Assembly (NCBI GenBank): GCA_017964485.1
Contig: JAGCRW010000048.1
Location: forward strand, 29,031-93,030
From: Muribaculaceae bacterium
Lineage (GTDB): Bacteria; Bacteroidota; Bacteroidia; Bacteroidales; Muribaculaceae
Direction of reading: 5' to 3'
Length of the DNA stretch: 64,000 bases
The notes below the pieces were generated by a model, which was not told the DNA's origin, searched no databases, and saw only the letters and a list, made by a program, of their open reading frames with translations. This document shows positions 26,423 through 36,255 of this stretch, in pieces (the stretch's first letter is position 1; each line of letters begins with the position of its first letter). Both the position numbers and the translations under genes were made by a program.

Positions 26423-26462
26423 AAAAAAATCCCCTCGGCCATTGCGGTCGAGGGAATTTTTA
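26423..26462. terminator. Bidirectional terminator between nrdG and the DUF5689 gene
   Basis: CCCTCGGCC paired with GGTCGAGGG, loop ATTGC, preceded by seven A residues and followed by T residues. It serves both converging genes. Confidence 0.88.
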
Positions 26463-26482
26463 TATTACACACCGATTACCGA

Positions 26483-28762
26483 TTAGTTCGGTTCCCACAC
26501 GATGTTCCAAATTGCGAAGCGGTCTTTGTTGCTCACACTGTTGGACACACCATCTGACTGGATTTTCATCATCACATCGCAGTTGATGTTAAGTTCCTTG
26601 GTGTAGTTGTAAGCAGTGAGCTTGGTAGCGCTTGGATCATGAATGTTGATTCTCTTATCGGTCAGCTCAACAGGATTGCCACTAGTCATGTCATAGAAAT
26701 AAACTGTGAATGACACACCTGGATCGGTGAGCACATAGCCATAGCTGAACGACAGCGTCTTGATTCCGCCCGTAATAACTGGTGAATAAAGGACTCCCAT
26801 TGGACTACCTTGAGGACCATCCAGCTTACCATTCAGGTGCACTGCATATGCCCAATTGTCACTCTCGTCGGCCTTCTTGCCAATCATAGAGTAGATTGGA
26901 GGTGCATCAGTTGTGCCACCCTTGAGCAAGCCAGCATTTACAGCACGCCAACCCTTAGTAGAATTCAATTCGGCAAACGAACTCTGCGAAGTTGGAGTGC
27001 CGCCATTCATTGTCTCAAAGTCGTCGATGGTCTGAAGCAATGCCTTGCCGCCAAACTTGAAGTTGTCGAGCTGCCAAGTGGTGTAGTTGGACTGCTGCTC
27101 AGAGGTGTAACGGAATCCAATGCAATAAGTGCCGTCGGCAAACTCGCTCAAGTCGATAGTTCCAGAGTTAACGAAGTCAGACTGTCCGCCTATATCAGCT
27201 GTAGCAAGTGTTGGATTAAGCTTAACAAGCTCGGCAGTATTTGGATCGTTGGTCGACATTACGTAAACCTCAAGCATGTCGGTGCCACGATAATAACGTA
27301 CCTCGGTCTGGAAACTCATTTCTTTTCTACCAGCATTCTTGATATCAAGAGGTGGCGAGATGAGCCAAGCATCAAATGGAGGTTGCTTGCCAGTGTATCC
27401 TGTCACTGCAATATATCCATTGTCATTAAATGATGACATATACCAATCCTTGTCGCCCTGAACTTTCACGATGCGCCATCCGTCAGGAATAGTGCTGCTC
27501 TCAAACGGCTCGATGAGCTCGGTGACACCGCCAGTCATGATCGAGAGCTTATACTCGTCGGTCGAACCGCTGTTGTCGGTGATACCTGCCATGCCCATAA
27601 AGCTAGCGAGAGTACCCTTAACCCAGATTTGAGTGCCAAGCAACTCGGGGAATGCCGACAGGCTGGCGTCGCGACGGAAGCTAGAGCCCTGTGGCAGAGC
27701 CACGGCGATGCACCTGCTGAAGTCACGCACATCGGCGCTTGAAGCAAACACGAGAGTGTTGTCGAGGGTTGTTGGTGCACCCCACTCGATATCGTTGTTG
27801 CTGGTAACCTCATTAACACCAGGAGCGATAGCACCTACTATGTAACCAGTTACCCAGCCCTTCTTGCCTTGATTCTGGAGCTCGATAGCCTCATCCACAG
27901 TCCAAGGGTCACTTGGATAGCCCTTAGTGTCATTAGAGAAGCCCATGCAGTCCTCAGTGTCGCGCAGATAGAGTCCCCACTTGTCGCTACCAGTCATGTA
28001 GAGGATACCCTGCACATCGCCTGTGCCAAGTGGCAGTGGATCGCCACGGAAGTTGGCATAGTTGCTGTTGTTAACGCCCAGCACATTGCCTTCCTCGTCC
28101 TTGATGTTGCGGGTAGTTGATGAAGCGGTCTCACTATAGGTGAGCACTCCGTCGGCGCCTTCCCACTCAACATTGCGGATGATAACGAACTGTCCCTGAT
28201 ACTTGAGCTGTGTCTCGGCGTCGCTATGACCAACCACGTCACTGATCTGCACCTCTACAGGCTCGATTTTGTCAAGATTTGGCAGACCTTCAAGCTCAGT
28301 ATGCTCTTTAAAGAGGTCGAGACTCATACGTCCAGCCTCCCAAACGCTCTGTGCGGCATACCATTCGGGCTTGCCGATAAGGTACTCACCGTTGTACTTA
28401 CCAATCCAGAAATCCTTCATGCTGATAACGATTTCTTGACCTACGCGGTAGGTATTGCAGATGCTGTTAGCATCAATAGAGATACCAAGACCGCCAGTCT
28501 CGTCTTGGATGTAGAGGTGCTTATAGATGTTGCCCTCCTCATCGCTACTTGTCACCCATCCGTGGATGTAGGTGTCATCCTTGCAGGTGTCGATAAAGTT
28601 GCGACCGTCCTGCCAGTATTTAGCCTTAAACTCGGCTATTGTCATGTTGGCCTGATGCTCGGCGTGAGGCACCACCATAGGTGGCGTGTCGAAGTCTTCG
28701 TTACATCCCACAGCCACGAGCAAAAGCAACAATGCATTGAGGAATAAATTAAAACGTTTCAT
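26483..28762 (-). CDS. DUF5689 lipoprotein with choice-of-anchor domain
   Basis: The 759-residue lipoprotein has a lipobox ending AVGC. Residues about 35-270 fit the DUF5689/OB-like domain (FIDTCKDDTYIHGWVTSSDE, HLYIQDETGGLGISIDA). A related DUF6359-type unit follows (PWTVDEAIELQNQGKKGWVT). Two jelly-roll-like choice-of-anchor units make up the C-terminus (FESSTIPDGWR, DDFETMNGG). Such proteins are surface lipoproteins paired with TonB receptors. This one lies 52 bp after the broken receptor gene. The ligand is unknown; links with nucleases in other Bacteroidetes suggest nucleic-acid fragments, but that is inference. Confidence 0.8.
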   Translation of the reverse strand: MKRFNLFLNALLLLLVAVGCNEDFDTPPMVVPHAEHQANMTIAEFKAKYWQDGRNFIDTCKDDTYIHGWVTSSDEEGNIYKHLYIQDETGGLGISIDANSICNTYRVGQEIVISMKDFWIGKYNGEYLIGKPEWYAAQSVWEAGRMSLDLFKEHTELEGLPNLDKIEPVEVQISDVVGHSDAETQLKYQGQFVIIRNVEWEGADGVLTYSETASSTTRNIKDEEGNVLGVNNSNYANFRGDPLPLGTGDVQGILYMTGSDKWGLYLRDTEDCMGFSNDTKGYPSDPWTVDEAIELQNQGKKGWVTGYIVGAIAPGVNEVTSNNDIEWGAPTTLDNTLVFASSADVRDFSRCIAVALPQGSSFRRDASLSAFPELLGTQIWVKGTLASFMGMAGITDNSGSTDEYKLSIMTGGVTELIEPFESSTIPDGWRIVKVQGDKDWYMSSFNDNGYIAVTGYTGKQPPFDAWLISPPLDIKNAGRKEMSFQTEVRYYRGTDMLEVYVMSTNDPNTAELVKLNPTLATADIGGQSDFVNSGTIDLSEFADGTYCIGFRYTSEQQSNYTTWQLDNFKFGGKALLQTIDDFETMNGGTPTSQSSFAELNSTKGWRAVNAGLLKGGTTDAPPIYSMIGKKADESDNWAYAVHLNGKLDGPQGSPMGVLYSPVITGGIKTLSFSYGYVLTDPGVSFTVYFYDMTSGNPVELTDKRINIHDPSATKLTAYNYTKELNINCDVMMKIQSDGVSNSVSNKDRFAIWNIVWEPN

Positions 28763-28813
28763 AGTGTATATCTTGTTTTGTTATTATTTCTTTCAATATA
28801 TGATAATGTGTGA

Positions 28814-31564
28814 TTAGAATTTCACTCCCACATTCAAGTACAGCCTGAAGCCTTGTGCATAGTAGTACTTGTTGGGGAATTTTGCTGTGGTGTAGTTCTT
28901 GTAGTCGAAGCGACCCTGCTGATAACCGCCAGTCTGGATGTTGGTGTTGTTGAGCAGGTTGTTCAAGCTCAAGTTCAAGTTAAGAGAAGATGAACGGGTA
29001 AGGTAGATGACCTTGCCGATGCTCATGTTGATGATGAGCGCCTCGTTGAGTTTCTCCTGCTTGCCAATGTCCTGCATCATCTGGATAAGCTCCTGCTCGC
29101 TGCTAGCAACGGTGTAGAGCTCGGGAAGCACCTCGTGGCGAATTGGCGAGAGGTCAACATAAGAGCGATTCATCCACACGCCATTAACCTCAAAGAACCA
29201 CATGTTGGGAGCGCTCCAGTTGATACCGAGGCTGTAGGCCTCCTGTGGAGTGCCGCTCACGTAGAAGTTCTTCAGGTAAACGGTCTGGGTAACATCCTCA
29301 ACCGAACCATTCTCAAAACTGCGGGTTCATAATGGGCGGTTCTTGTACTGATAGCGCGCGATAGTCGCTGCGGCGTTGAGGGTGAGCGATGGAGTAATCT
29401 TGTAGGCAGCGCCAATCTCCACACCCTTGTGCTCCTTCTGCACGCCAGTGAGCGCGTAGTTCACGAAGGTGCTGTTGTAGTCGTCATAGAACGATGATCT
29501 CTCGGTCATGTCCCAGAACTCGGTCCAGAAACCGGTAATCGAGCCCATGAACTTACGGTAGTTCCACACATAGCCTATGTCGCCCGAGAGGATGCGCGCA
29601 CTCTTGAGGTTGGCAATCACGTCGTCCTTGATGCGTGGCGAGATATAGGCATTGTAATATTCTGGAGCGCGAGTGCCATAGTAGGCGTGCGCCTGAATGT
29701 TGTTGCGGCCGTCAATCTTGTAGATCACGCCAGCCTTGAAGGCATAATTGATGAAGCTGTGGCTCTCGCCCTTGCCGAGGGAGTTCTCGGGAGCGCGGCC
29801 GTTGCGCATCTTACCATCGCGCTGGAAGGTGGTAGCGCTAACCTGTGCGCCATAGTTGATGTCAAACTTATGCAAGTTGACAACATTCTGCAACCAAGCC
29901 CTTCCTGTGATGGAGTTGATGTCATAGTCATAACCAAAGCGGTCGCCCTCAAGAATGTGGCGGTTGGGGTTGTCGACATCATTCTGAAGTATATCGGCGT
30001 CACCAGGGAAGTCGCGCTCGGCAAACTGGTCAACATCGAGCCAGTAGCGTCCGCCAAGCAAGTCTTTCAGCGTCTTGTAGTAAGACGAGCGGCTGTAGTT
30101 GGCTCCAATGCCGCCTTGCAGCGACAGCACTGGAGTGAGGCGCATGTTGAGGTTGCTGTTGAGCATCCAGTTAAACTGGTTGCTGTGACGCTTCTCAACA
30201 ATATAGGTTGAACCCTTGTCCTCACCGCCTTGCTCAAATTCATAGTTATTGAGGTAGTTAACCTGATAAAGTTCGTTCCAGTTAAGCTGACGCTTCTCCT
30301 CCATAGTGAGCCACTCCCACTCAAAGAGGTCGGCGGTCTCAGGACTTGTAGTACGGTAGTAAGAAGGCAGATAGCGGTAGTAGTCGGGACGCGGATCACG
30401 AGCGTTATACCAGTTCAGGGCGCTCGAAGCGTAGAACGACTTGTGGAACGCCAGGCCGGTAATGAGACTAGTTCCTGTCTTTGGAGTCCAAATCCAGGTC
30501 AAGATGGCCGTAGGGTCAAAAGAGTTAACCACCTTGGCGTTGCGCTTCTTGCCCTCTTGCCAACCCCAGTTCACATTGTAGAGGTTGGTGCCTGCAAGGT
30601 CGTAAGCCTCATCAAATGTCGCGGCGTTGCTCGCGCGCTTGGTTGGTGCGCCAAACACTGTGAACGATACCGAGTGCTCAGAGTTAAACTCTTTCTCCAG
30701 AGACAAGAAAGCACCCCAGCTGTTGTAGAACGAGCCTGGGATGATGCCCTCGCCTGCATAACGCACGATAGCGCTGAGTGTCATTGCCCAACCATATTTA
30801 TTAAGGCCCGTGCTGTAGGTTATCATGCCACGCCAGCGGTAGTTACTGTTTGTGTAGGCCACGCTACCACGGAATCCAGGAGCATAGTCCTTGGCATGTG
30901 TAAAGATGTTGGTTGCGCCACCAATATCGCCAAAGCCAAAGTTCACAGGCTCAGCGGCATATCCCACACTGCGGCTCTTGAACGCCTGGTTCATACCGCC
31001 AATCATCGAGTAATTGAAGCGTCCACGAGCGGCATCGTTGAAATTGATACCGTTGATGTAGGTCTGGCTGTACTCATTGTTGTAACCACGAATGCGAAAG
31101 CGCATCGTGCTGAAGTTGTAGTTGGTAGCCTTGTAGTAGGGGTTGTCGGTGGCACCGGTTAGCGCCCCCACTTGCTGCGCGTTGCCCTCTTCGTCTTCAA
31201 GCATCGACTCGGTGAGAATAATGTCGGCACCCTCCTCATTATCTTCAGAAGCAACCGAATTAGTTGGTTCAATAGTGATAATTCCCAGGTCGTCCATGCC
31301 ATAGAGCAATTCCACATCTCTCAACAGGTCGCGATATCCGTAGCTGAATATCAGCATCCTGTCTTTTCCTGGCTTGGCGTCGGTGATGACAAAGTCGCCA
31401 CTAGGCCCGGTGATGGCACTGGCACCCGACTCGTCGAGCACAACAGTAGCCCCCACAACAGGCGCATGGGTCCTTGAATCAACCACGACACCTCGCAGCC
31501 CCGTCTGAGCCACAACAGTGAGGCTCAAAAAGAGCGTTAGAAGCAATGTTAGTTTTAGTCTCAT
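28814..31564 (-). pseudogene. TonB-dependent receptor interrupted by an in-frame TGA
   Basis: The frame begins at ATG 31564 with a signal peptide, a carboxypeptidase-regulatory-like domain (GVVVDSRTHAPVVGATVVLD), a plug (RIRGYNNEYSQTYINGINF) and a barrel. After 745 codons it meets TGA at 29329-29327. The same frame continues without another stop to 28814 and ends in LYLNVGVKF, with the terminal aromatic residue of an outer-membrane barrel. The sequence around the stop reads YQYKNRPL, stop, TRSFENG. Relatives have a glycine there, so one G-to-T change (GGA to TGA) explains it. It may be a real nonsense mutation or a sequence error. A GTG at 29260 could restart only the last 148 codons. Confidence 0.85.
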
Positions 31565-31762
31565 AAATAGTATTTTGATTAATTATGTTTATGTTTCTCG
31601 TTAACAATCTTAACTTAATAAAAATTAATTAGCAAAAGCCGCTTTCAACAGTAAAGTATTAAGTTTTCAAAGTTACAACTTTTTTCGCATACAAATATAT
31701 AAAATCATCAAGTTTTTTTTCAAAATTTCAAAAAAACAAAACTGAAATAGGGAAAAAATTCT

Positions 31763-31770
31763 TATTTTTG
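31763..31770 (+). promoter_or_regulatory. Promoter -7 element TATTTTTG
   Basis: TATTTTTG matches TAnnTTTG, 31 bp before the next ATG. No clear -33 element. Confidence 0.5.
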
Positions 31771-31801
31771 CAGATAGATTAATAACTAAAACCTTTTAGA
31801 T

Positions 31802-32197
31802 ATGAAAAAGATACTTTTGTTAATGGCAATCGTGTTGCCTTTTGTCCTCATTTCCTGCGGCGATGATAAAGACGAGCCATCGGCTCTGGAACAGCAGCTT
31901 ATTGGTGGCTGGAATGGTCAATCCGAGACGAGTTCCATTCTTCATCCTACATCTATTTATTATATTTTTAATGCAGACCACACAGGCAGATACATTTGGC
32001 AGGAAACTCCAAGTCCTTTGAGGCATGGAGCCACGAGTGGTGGATATGATTACACATGGAAATTGAAAAAAAATGTCCTGACTATCACCCCCAACGAAGG
32101 TGATGATCCTAAAACTTTTGAGATTTCAATTGAAAATGGCATCTTAAAGATGACCACAGGAATTATTACCTATGTTCTTACGAAAGGGGCAGGATAA
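31802..32197 (+). CDS. Small lipocalin-like lipoprotein
   Basis: This 131-residue lipoprotein has a signal ending LISC. The mature part has IGGWNGQSET, FNADHTGRYIW, YTWKLKKNVLTI and IENGILKMT. This is the strand pattern of the small lipocalin-like Bacteroidetes lipoproteins that begin L.G.W and carry a D.TG turn. It stands alone between the TonB receptor and a bidirectional terminator. Function unknown. Confidence 0.65.
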   Translation: MKKILLLMAIVLPFVLISCGDDKDEPSALEQQLIGGWNGQSETSSILHPTSIYYIFNADHTGRYIWQETPSPLRHGATSGGYDYTWKLKKNVLTITPNEGDDPKTFEISIENGILKMTTGIITYVLTKGAG

Positions 32198-32245
32198 CTC
32201 CCACGACACAAACGGAGATTGACTTTAAAACACCCTTAATACAAA

Positions 32246-32283
32246 AAAGCGGTTGATTTACAAAATGGTAAATCAACCGCTTT
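32246..32283. terminator. Bidirectional terminator
   Basis: A 15-bp stem (AAGCGGTTGATTTA and its inverse TAAATCAACCGCTT), loop near CAAAATGG, with an A run on the left and T residues on the right. It ends the lipoprotein gene from the left and tRNA-Gly from the right. Confidence 0.88.
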
Positions 32284-32313
32284 GATTCTATACTTCAGTA
32301 ATTTGAGTCTTTG

Positions 32314-32386
32314 AGCGGTAAACGGGACTCGAACCCGCGGCCCTCAGCTTGGGAAGCTGATGCTCTACCAACTGAGCTACTACCGC
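32314..32386 (-). tRNA. tRNA-Gly (anticodon CCC)
   Basis: A 73-base cloverleaf on the minus strand: acceptor GCGGTAG paired with TTACCGC, anticodon stem TCAGC/GCTGA around TTCCCAA (anticodon CCC), T arm GCGGG-TTCGAGT-CCCGT and discriminator T. CCA is not encoded. It starts 35 bp after the lipoprotein gene at 32422-32799 and may share its transcript. Confidence 0.93.
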
Positions 32387-32421
32387 AAACTATTTCTTTA
32401 AGAGAGGAATTGTGAAAGAGA

Positions 32422-32799
32422 CTATTCTTCGGCTTTCTCGATGCTTACCACTTTAACCTCTCCGTTCTCCTCAACGTATTTGACAGTGACCATATCCCCT
32501 TCAACTGAGTGATAGTAATCCTTGCCGCTGTCCCTGAGATCTTCAAACTCAAATTCTTTTTCACCCTCATCGGTCTTTACTGTGACATTGCTTTTCATAG
32601 CGTCAACCACCTCTCCAGTAACAGTGAGGACATCTTCTTGACCTGTCGAGTCAGTGTCTTGCATGAGTTGCTGTGGGTTAACAACAGTAGTATCGAGAGT
32701 GTCGCTCTGCTTCTTCTCGCTCTCGCATCCAGATAGCGCTCCGCCCAACAAGGCCGAAAGCACAACCAATGAAACCAGTGATAATAAAAACTTTCTCAT
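32422..32799 (-). CDS. Small lipoprotein of unknown function
   Basis: Read from ATG 32799 it has 125 residues. An upstream ATG at 32823 would add eight residues before the signal. The lipobox is ALSGC. The mature protein is acidic, with a T/D/Q-rich linker and a small beta domain (LTVTGEVVDAMKSNVTVKTD, DMVTVKYVEENGEVKVVSIE). Function not recognised. Confidence 0.65.
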   Translation of the reverse strand: MRKFLLSLVSLVVLSALLGGALSGCESEKKQSDTLDTTVVNPQQLMQDTDSTGQEDVLTVTGEVVDAMKSNVTVKTDEGEKEFEFEDLRDSGKDYYHSVEGDMVTVKYVEENGEVKVVSIEKAEE

Positions 32800-32909
32800 T
32801 TCGGCATTTTTTTGTGTCTGCAAAAGTAGGTGTTTTTAGCGAAAGAGCAAAGATTTTGACATGAAAAAGAATAAAAAATATAGGAATTATGATAAAAAAC
32901 TACGAAATA

Positions 32910-32943
32910 TTTGTCCATTTCTCACATTTATTTACTACATTTG
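32910..32943 (+). promoter_or_regulatory. Promoter of the DUF4923 gene
   Basis: TTTG (32910-32913), a 22-nt spacer and TACATTTG (32936-32943), a match to TAnnTTTG. The ATG at 33010 follows a leader of about 60 nt. Confidence 0.6.
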
Positions 32944-33009
32944 CAAATTAATACAAAAAAAGGACATCCTATTTCTACTTTTATAAATAAACTTTAAAAC
33001 ACAAAGATT

Positions 33010-33708
33010 ATGGTAAAAAAAGCTTTTTATTCACTCGTTTTATCTGCAATGCTGGTACTCAGCAGTTGCGGCGGTGGCTTGCTCGGCAACATTCTTGGAC
33101 TGGGCAACACCAATACTAACAACAACACCGCCAGCACTGCAGGCAACGTGCTTGGCATCTTAGGAAGCGTTCTTGGAGGCATGGGCGGCAACAGCGGCCT
33201 TGGAAGCATCTTTGGCTTCACCGACAATGGCAGCAACCTCAACGACATGGTGATTGGCAATGCAAATATCGGCAAGAGCGATCTGATAGGCACTTGGATT
33301 TATGCTCAGCCCGGATGCGCGTTCACCAGCCAGAGCGGCACCTCAGTAGCCAATAAGGTTAAGCAGACACTCGCCAACACCTACAAGAGCCTTGGCTTTG
33401 CCAACAACAACACTGGCTTCGCCTTTAAGCAGGACGGCACCTATGAGGCTGCCCTCAAAGGTGTAGGATTCAATGGCACTTACACCTACGATCCCAGCAG
33501 TGGCAAGCTCAACCTGAAGACCTCGGGTGGCACAATTCCCACTTATGTGACTCGCATTGGCAACGGCATGTCAATTACCATGGACTCGAAAGTTCTCGTG
33601 AACGTACTTCAAGCCCTTGGCGCAACTGGCGGCAACAGCGTTATCAACAATCTGGCAAGTCAGTACAGCGGCATGAAGATGGGATTTGACCTGGCAAAGT
33701 ACCAGTAA
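33010..33708 (+). CDS. DUF4923-family lipoprotein
   Basis: This 232-residue lipoprotein has a signal ending VLSSC. Low-complexity Gly/Asn/Leu repeats (GLGNTNTNNN, GSVLGGMGGNSG) follow up to about residue 85. The DUF4923 domain comes next: DLIGTWIYAQPGCAFTS, KQDGTYEAAL, GFNGTYTYDPSSGKLNL and a final YSGMKMGFDLAKY. The family is lipocalin-like and common in Bacteroidales outer membranes; its ligand is not known. It is a single gene between a promoter and a strong terminator. Confidence 0.8.
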   Translation: MVKKAFYSLVLSAMLVLSSCGGGLLGNILGLGNTNTNNNTASTAGNVLGILGSVLGGMGGNSGLGSIFGFTDNGSNLNDMVIGNANIGKSDLIGTWIYAQPGCAFTSQSGTSVANKVKQTLANTYKSLGFANNNTGFAFKQDGTYEAALKGVGFNGTYTYDPSSGKLNLKTSGGTIPTYVTRIGNGMSITMDSKVLVNVLQALGATGGNSVINNLASQYSGMKMGFDLAKYQ

Positions 33709-33729
33709 TTACATCTGATTAAAGACAAA

Positions 33730-33769
33730 AATGAGCAGGGCACCGATTGATGTCCTGCTCATTATTTTT
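33730..33769 (+). terminator. Terminator after the DUF4923 gene
   Basis: AATGAGCAGG (33730-33739) pairs with CCTGCTCATT (33754-33763), then ATTTTTT. Confidence 0.88.
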
Positions 33770-33785
33770 TGTGTCAATAATGCGA

Positions 33786-34514
33786 TTACTTTTTAATTTT
33801 CTTGAGTAGTTCAATAGCGTCCTCGTCGCCTTGAGCGGCAGCCTTGCCAAGCCACTCTGCGGCTTTCTTTTTGTTTTTCTTCACGCCCTTGCCATCAAGA
33901 TACAGCGCACCCAAGTTGTATTGAGCGTCAGAATCGCCCTGCTCTGCGGCTTTGAGATACCACTCGGCGGCCTTCTTCTGGTTTTTCTTCACGCCTTTGC
34001 CCTCATCGTAGCAAATTCCCAGGCAGCGCTGGGCCGCGGCGTTGCCCTGCATAGCGGCCTTCTCCCACCAGTTGAATGCCTTGGTGTAGTCCTGCTTGAA
34101 ATAATCGCCCTCATAATAGCAATTTGCCAAGCTGCACTGTGCCAAAGCATCGCCTTGAGCGGCGGCACGCTGATACCAGTAAGTGGCAACCTCCAGGTTT
34201 CGTGGCACGCAATCTCCCTCATCATAGATGACAGCAAGATTATACTGCGCGATTACGTTGCCCATCTCGGCAGCCTTCTGATACCAGTCTCTTGCCATAT
34301 CGCAGGACTGTGGAGCACAATCGCCATTCTGATAGCAAACGGCGAGGGCCACCATCGAGAACACATCGCCCTGCACTGCACCTGCATAGTATTCACGCGC
34401 CTTTCCTGAGAGCGTGGGTGGAATACTACTGCTATTCTGTGCCTCCACGCTTGCAGTGAGGAGCATCACCAGCGCCAGACACGCAACTAATTTAGATAAT
34501 ACTGATTTTTTCAT
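33786..34514 (-). CDS. Secreted Sel1-repeat protein
   Basis: At 242 residues, it has a signal peptide (ending SVEA) and then five Sel1-type repeats of 36 residues plus part of a sixth. Examples are AQYNLAVIYDEGDCVPRN and AQYNLGALYLDGKGVKKN, each with the A.W/Y...AA.QG closing helix. Sel1 arrays are alpha-solenoids that bind partner proteins. The first three repeats carry extra cysteines (YQNGDCAPQSCD). It is alone on the minus strand. Partner unknown. Confidence 0.85.
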   Translation of the reverse strand: MKKSVLSKLVACLALVMLLTASVEAQNSSSIPPTLSGKAREYYAGAVQGDVFSMVALAVCYQNGDCAPQSCDMARDWYQKAAEMGNVIAQYNLAVIYDEGDCVPRNLEVATYWYQRAAAQGDALAQCSLANCYYEGDYFKQDYTKAFNWWEKAAMQGNAAAQRCLGICYDEGKGVKKNQKKAAEWYLKAAEQGDSDAQYNLGALYLDGKGVKKNKKKAAEWLGKAAAQGDEDAIELLKKIKK

Positions 34515-34803
34515 AAACTATCGGTTTTAATGTGGGTTATTCTTTTGTTGAACGTCACTTTAGACCTCGCAAAGTTAAGAAGTTTTTTTCATCCTAGCAA
34601 ATCACACCCCACGAAATCTACAAATTCATCAAAAAAGAAATATCTGAAAAAAATTGGCACATTTTTTGTATTAGCCCCATTAAACCTCGATGGCACTCAG
34701 CCATCTAATAGCAGAAAAATGGTAAAAACAGAAAAAATTTCTATACATACTTTATAAAAACCACCATATTTTTGTTTCACTTTAAAAATTGTTTTTAAGT
34801 ACT
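34515..34803. other. Divergent intergenic region, 289 bp
   Basis: AT-rich DNA between the Sel1 gene and the GYF gene. TATTTTTG at 34767-34774 is a likely -7 element for the rightward gene. Nothing else was recognised. Confidence 0.45.
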
Positions 34804-35715
34804 ATGGAATTTTTTATTATTAAGAATGATGAACAACATGGCCCCTTCACCATCGACCAACTGCGTGAGATGGGAATAGATGCCAACACCCCTGTATGGC
34901 ACAAGGGCCTTGACGACTGGACCCTGGCAGCCGAGATCGACGAGCTGAAAGACCTGCTAGTATACTCTCCTATGCCTGATATTGATGTGGAAGAGCCTGC
35001 TGTGCCACCACAATGGAACAGCCACACTGCGAAGGCAATCGAGAAAAAAGCTCCCAAGACCAAGAAACGCCGCACTGGACTGTGGGTGACCTTAGGCGTG
35101 TTGGCCGCTCTTGCAATTATTCTCACCATCACCAACCCCAAGAAGGAAGATCACTGCCGCGAGATTACCAGCGTGTCGCGCACATGGGTTAACGAGACCA
35201 TCGATAATTTTGGCGGAAACAACCTTATTGGCGGAGTTGTAAAGACTGCATCCACCTGGCTCATACGCAACGCCGTGGAGGATAATGTGAAAGTCGACAA
35301 CTATGTGCTGTTCTCCATTGGCTACATCGACACTGGCGCCGAGAAGTCACGAGTATCGTTTGGCATTTTGGGCAATGTGTTTACCTGCAACAAAGAGCAG
35401 CTCGATGAGAAGGTGAATGAGATAATCTCAAAATATATGGAAGATGCAATAGGGCTTGGCGACTTCTTATCGCTTGACTTCGACAATATTGACGACAAGC
35501 TCATCGACGGCATTGTTGACATGATTGGCGACCGGGTGTTTGGCGACCGACCCAGCAACGGGGTTGCTCCCGACGATTCGGGCAACAGCAGCGGCAGGTC
35601 CGACTCATTGTTAGACCTTCCTATAAATGAGGATTTTCTTAGAGAAGGCACTAAGATGATTATCAAAGAAGGCGCCGACTACCTCATCGACAAAGTGGAT
35701 GACATAGGAAGATAA
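34804..35715 (+). CDS. GYF_2-domain membrane protein with DUF4359-like domain
   Basis: Read from ATG 34804, this protein has 303 residues. The first 60 form a GYF_2-type domain (FFIIKNDEQHGPFTIDQLRE, then TPVWHKGLDDW), which binds peptides on the cytosolic side. A basic stretch (KKAPKTKKRR) and one membrane segment (about 99-115) follow. The outer part (NYVLFSIGYID, SRVSFGILGNVFTC) resembles DUF4359, seen in proteins that respond to envelope state. A TTG five codons upstream is in frame but is not needed. Confidence 0.75.
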   Translation: MEFFIIKNDEQHGPFTIDQLREMGIDANTPVWHKGLDDWTLAAEIDELKDLLVYSPMPDIDVEEPAVPPQWNSHTAKAIEKKAPKTKKRRTGLWVTLGVLAALAIILTITNPKKEDHCREITSVSRTWVNETIDNFGGNNLIGGVVKTASTWLIRNAVEDNVKVDNYVLFSIGYIDTGAEKSRVSFGILGNVFTCNKEQLDEKVNEIISKYMEDAIGLGDFLSLDFDNIDDKLIDGIVDMIGDRVFGDRPSNGVAPDDSGNSSGRSDSLLDLPINEDFLREGTKMIIKEGADYLIDKVDDIGR

Positions 35716-35735
35716 CAATCACACCATAATTAAAG

Positions 35736-35769
35736 AAAGGCTTGGCACTTGACTGCCAAGCCTTTTTCT
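35736..35769. terminator. Bidirectional terminator
   Basis: A 12-bp stem AAAGGCTTGGCA / TGCCAAGCCTTT with loop CTTGAC and a T run. It lies between the GYF gene and the converging gene at 35773. Confidence 0.9.
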
Positions 35770-35772
35770 TCG

Positions 35773-36216
35773 TCAAATCTCGTCATGGGCAAAGGCCAAG
35801 AGCAACTTCGACTTGTAGCGGCGCCACTCGAGGTAGAAGATGCTGCTTCCATACTTCATGCCGCGCAAGTCAATCTCGCCATAGAAACGCATCAGCACGA
35901 AGTTTGACAGCAGCGCCACCATGGTGTCGTGGAGCGCCTCGGCAAACGATACCGGCTGGCTGTGCCTGAACTCAAAGGTCATAGTGATGTTATGCGACTC
36001 GATGTTGGGATTGTAGTTGTCAAAGGTCAGATAACCCATCACACGCTGGCGGATGTCGGCATAGCCCTCCTTAAGTTTGAGCAGCAGCATGTGGCGGTTA
36101 TCGGGAGTGAGCACACGCATGCCCTCGTTATAGGCGGCATGCCAGGCGCTCTGGGCATAGACATAGTTCAAGACTTCATCAAAATCGATGTTGATGGTGA
36201 TTGTGTTGTTTTTCAT
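35773..36216 (-). CDS. Unrecognised 147-aa protein
   Basis: There is no signal peptide or membrane segment. The N-terminus, NTITINIDFDEVLNYVYAQS, reads as a strand followed by a helix. MTFEFRHSQPVSFAEALH and a terminal SIFYLEWRRYKSKLLLAFAH are well formed, so this looks like a real folded protein. The gene at 36327 is on the same strand, 110 bp upstream, with a CTAG-rich repeat between them. They probably form one transcript from the promoter at 36832-36864. Family and function not recognised. Confidence 0.6.
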   Translation of the reverse strand: MKNNTITINIDFDEVLNYVYAQSAWHAAYNEGMRVLTPDNRHMLLLKLKEGYADIRQRVMGYLTFDNYNPNIESHNITMTFEFRHSQPVSFAEALHDTMVALLSNFVLMRFYGEIDLRGMKYGSSIFYLEWRRYKSKLLLAFAHDEI

Positions 36217-36255
36217 TGGTAGTTCTTTTAAAATAGTTTTGAGTTTAGTGGTTTA

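Noticed and set aside
29260-29330. Frameshift in the TonB receptor
   Set aside because: Both parts are in the same frame; the only defect is the TGA codon.
30230-31162. 310-codon open frame opposite the TonB receptor
   Set aside because: It is antisense to a well-supported barrel gene, with no motif or ribosome-binding site; a shadow of codon bias.
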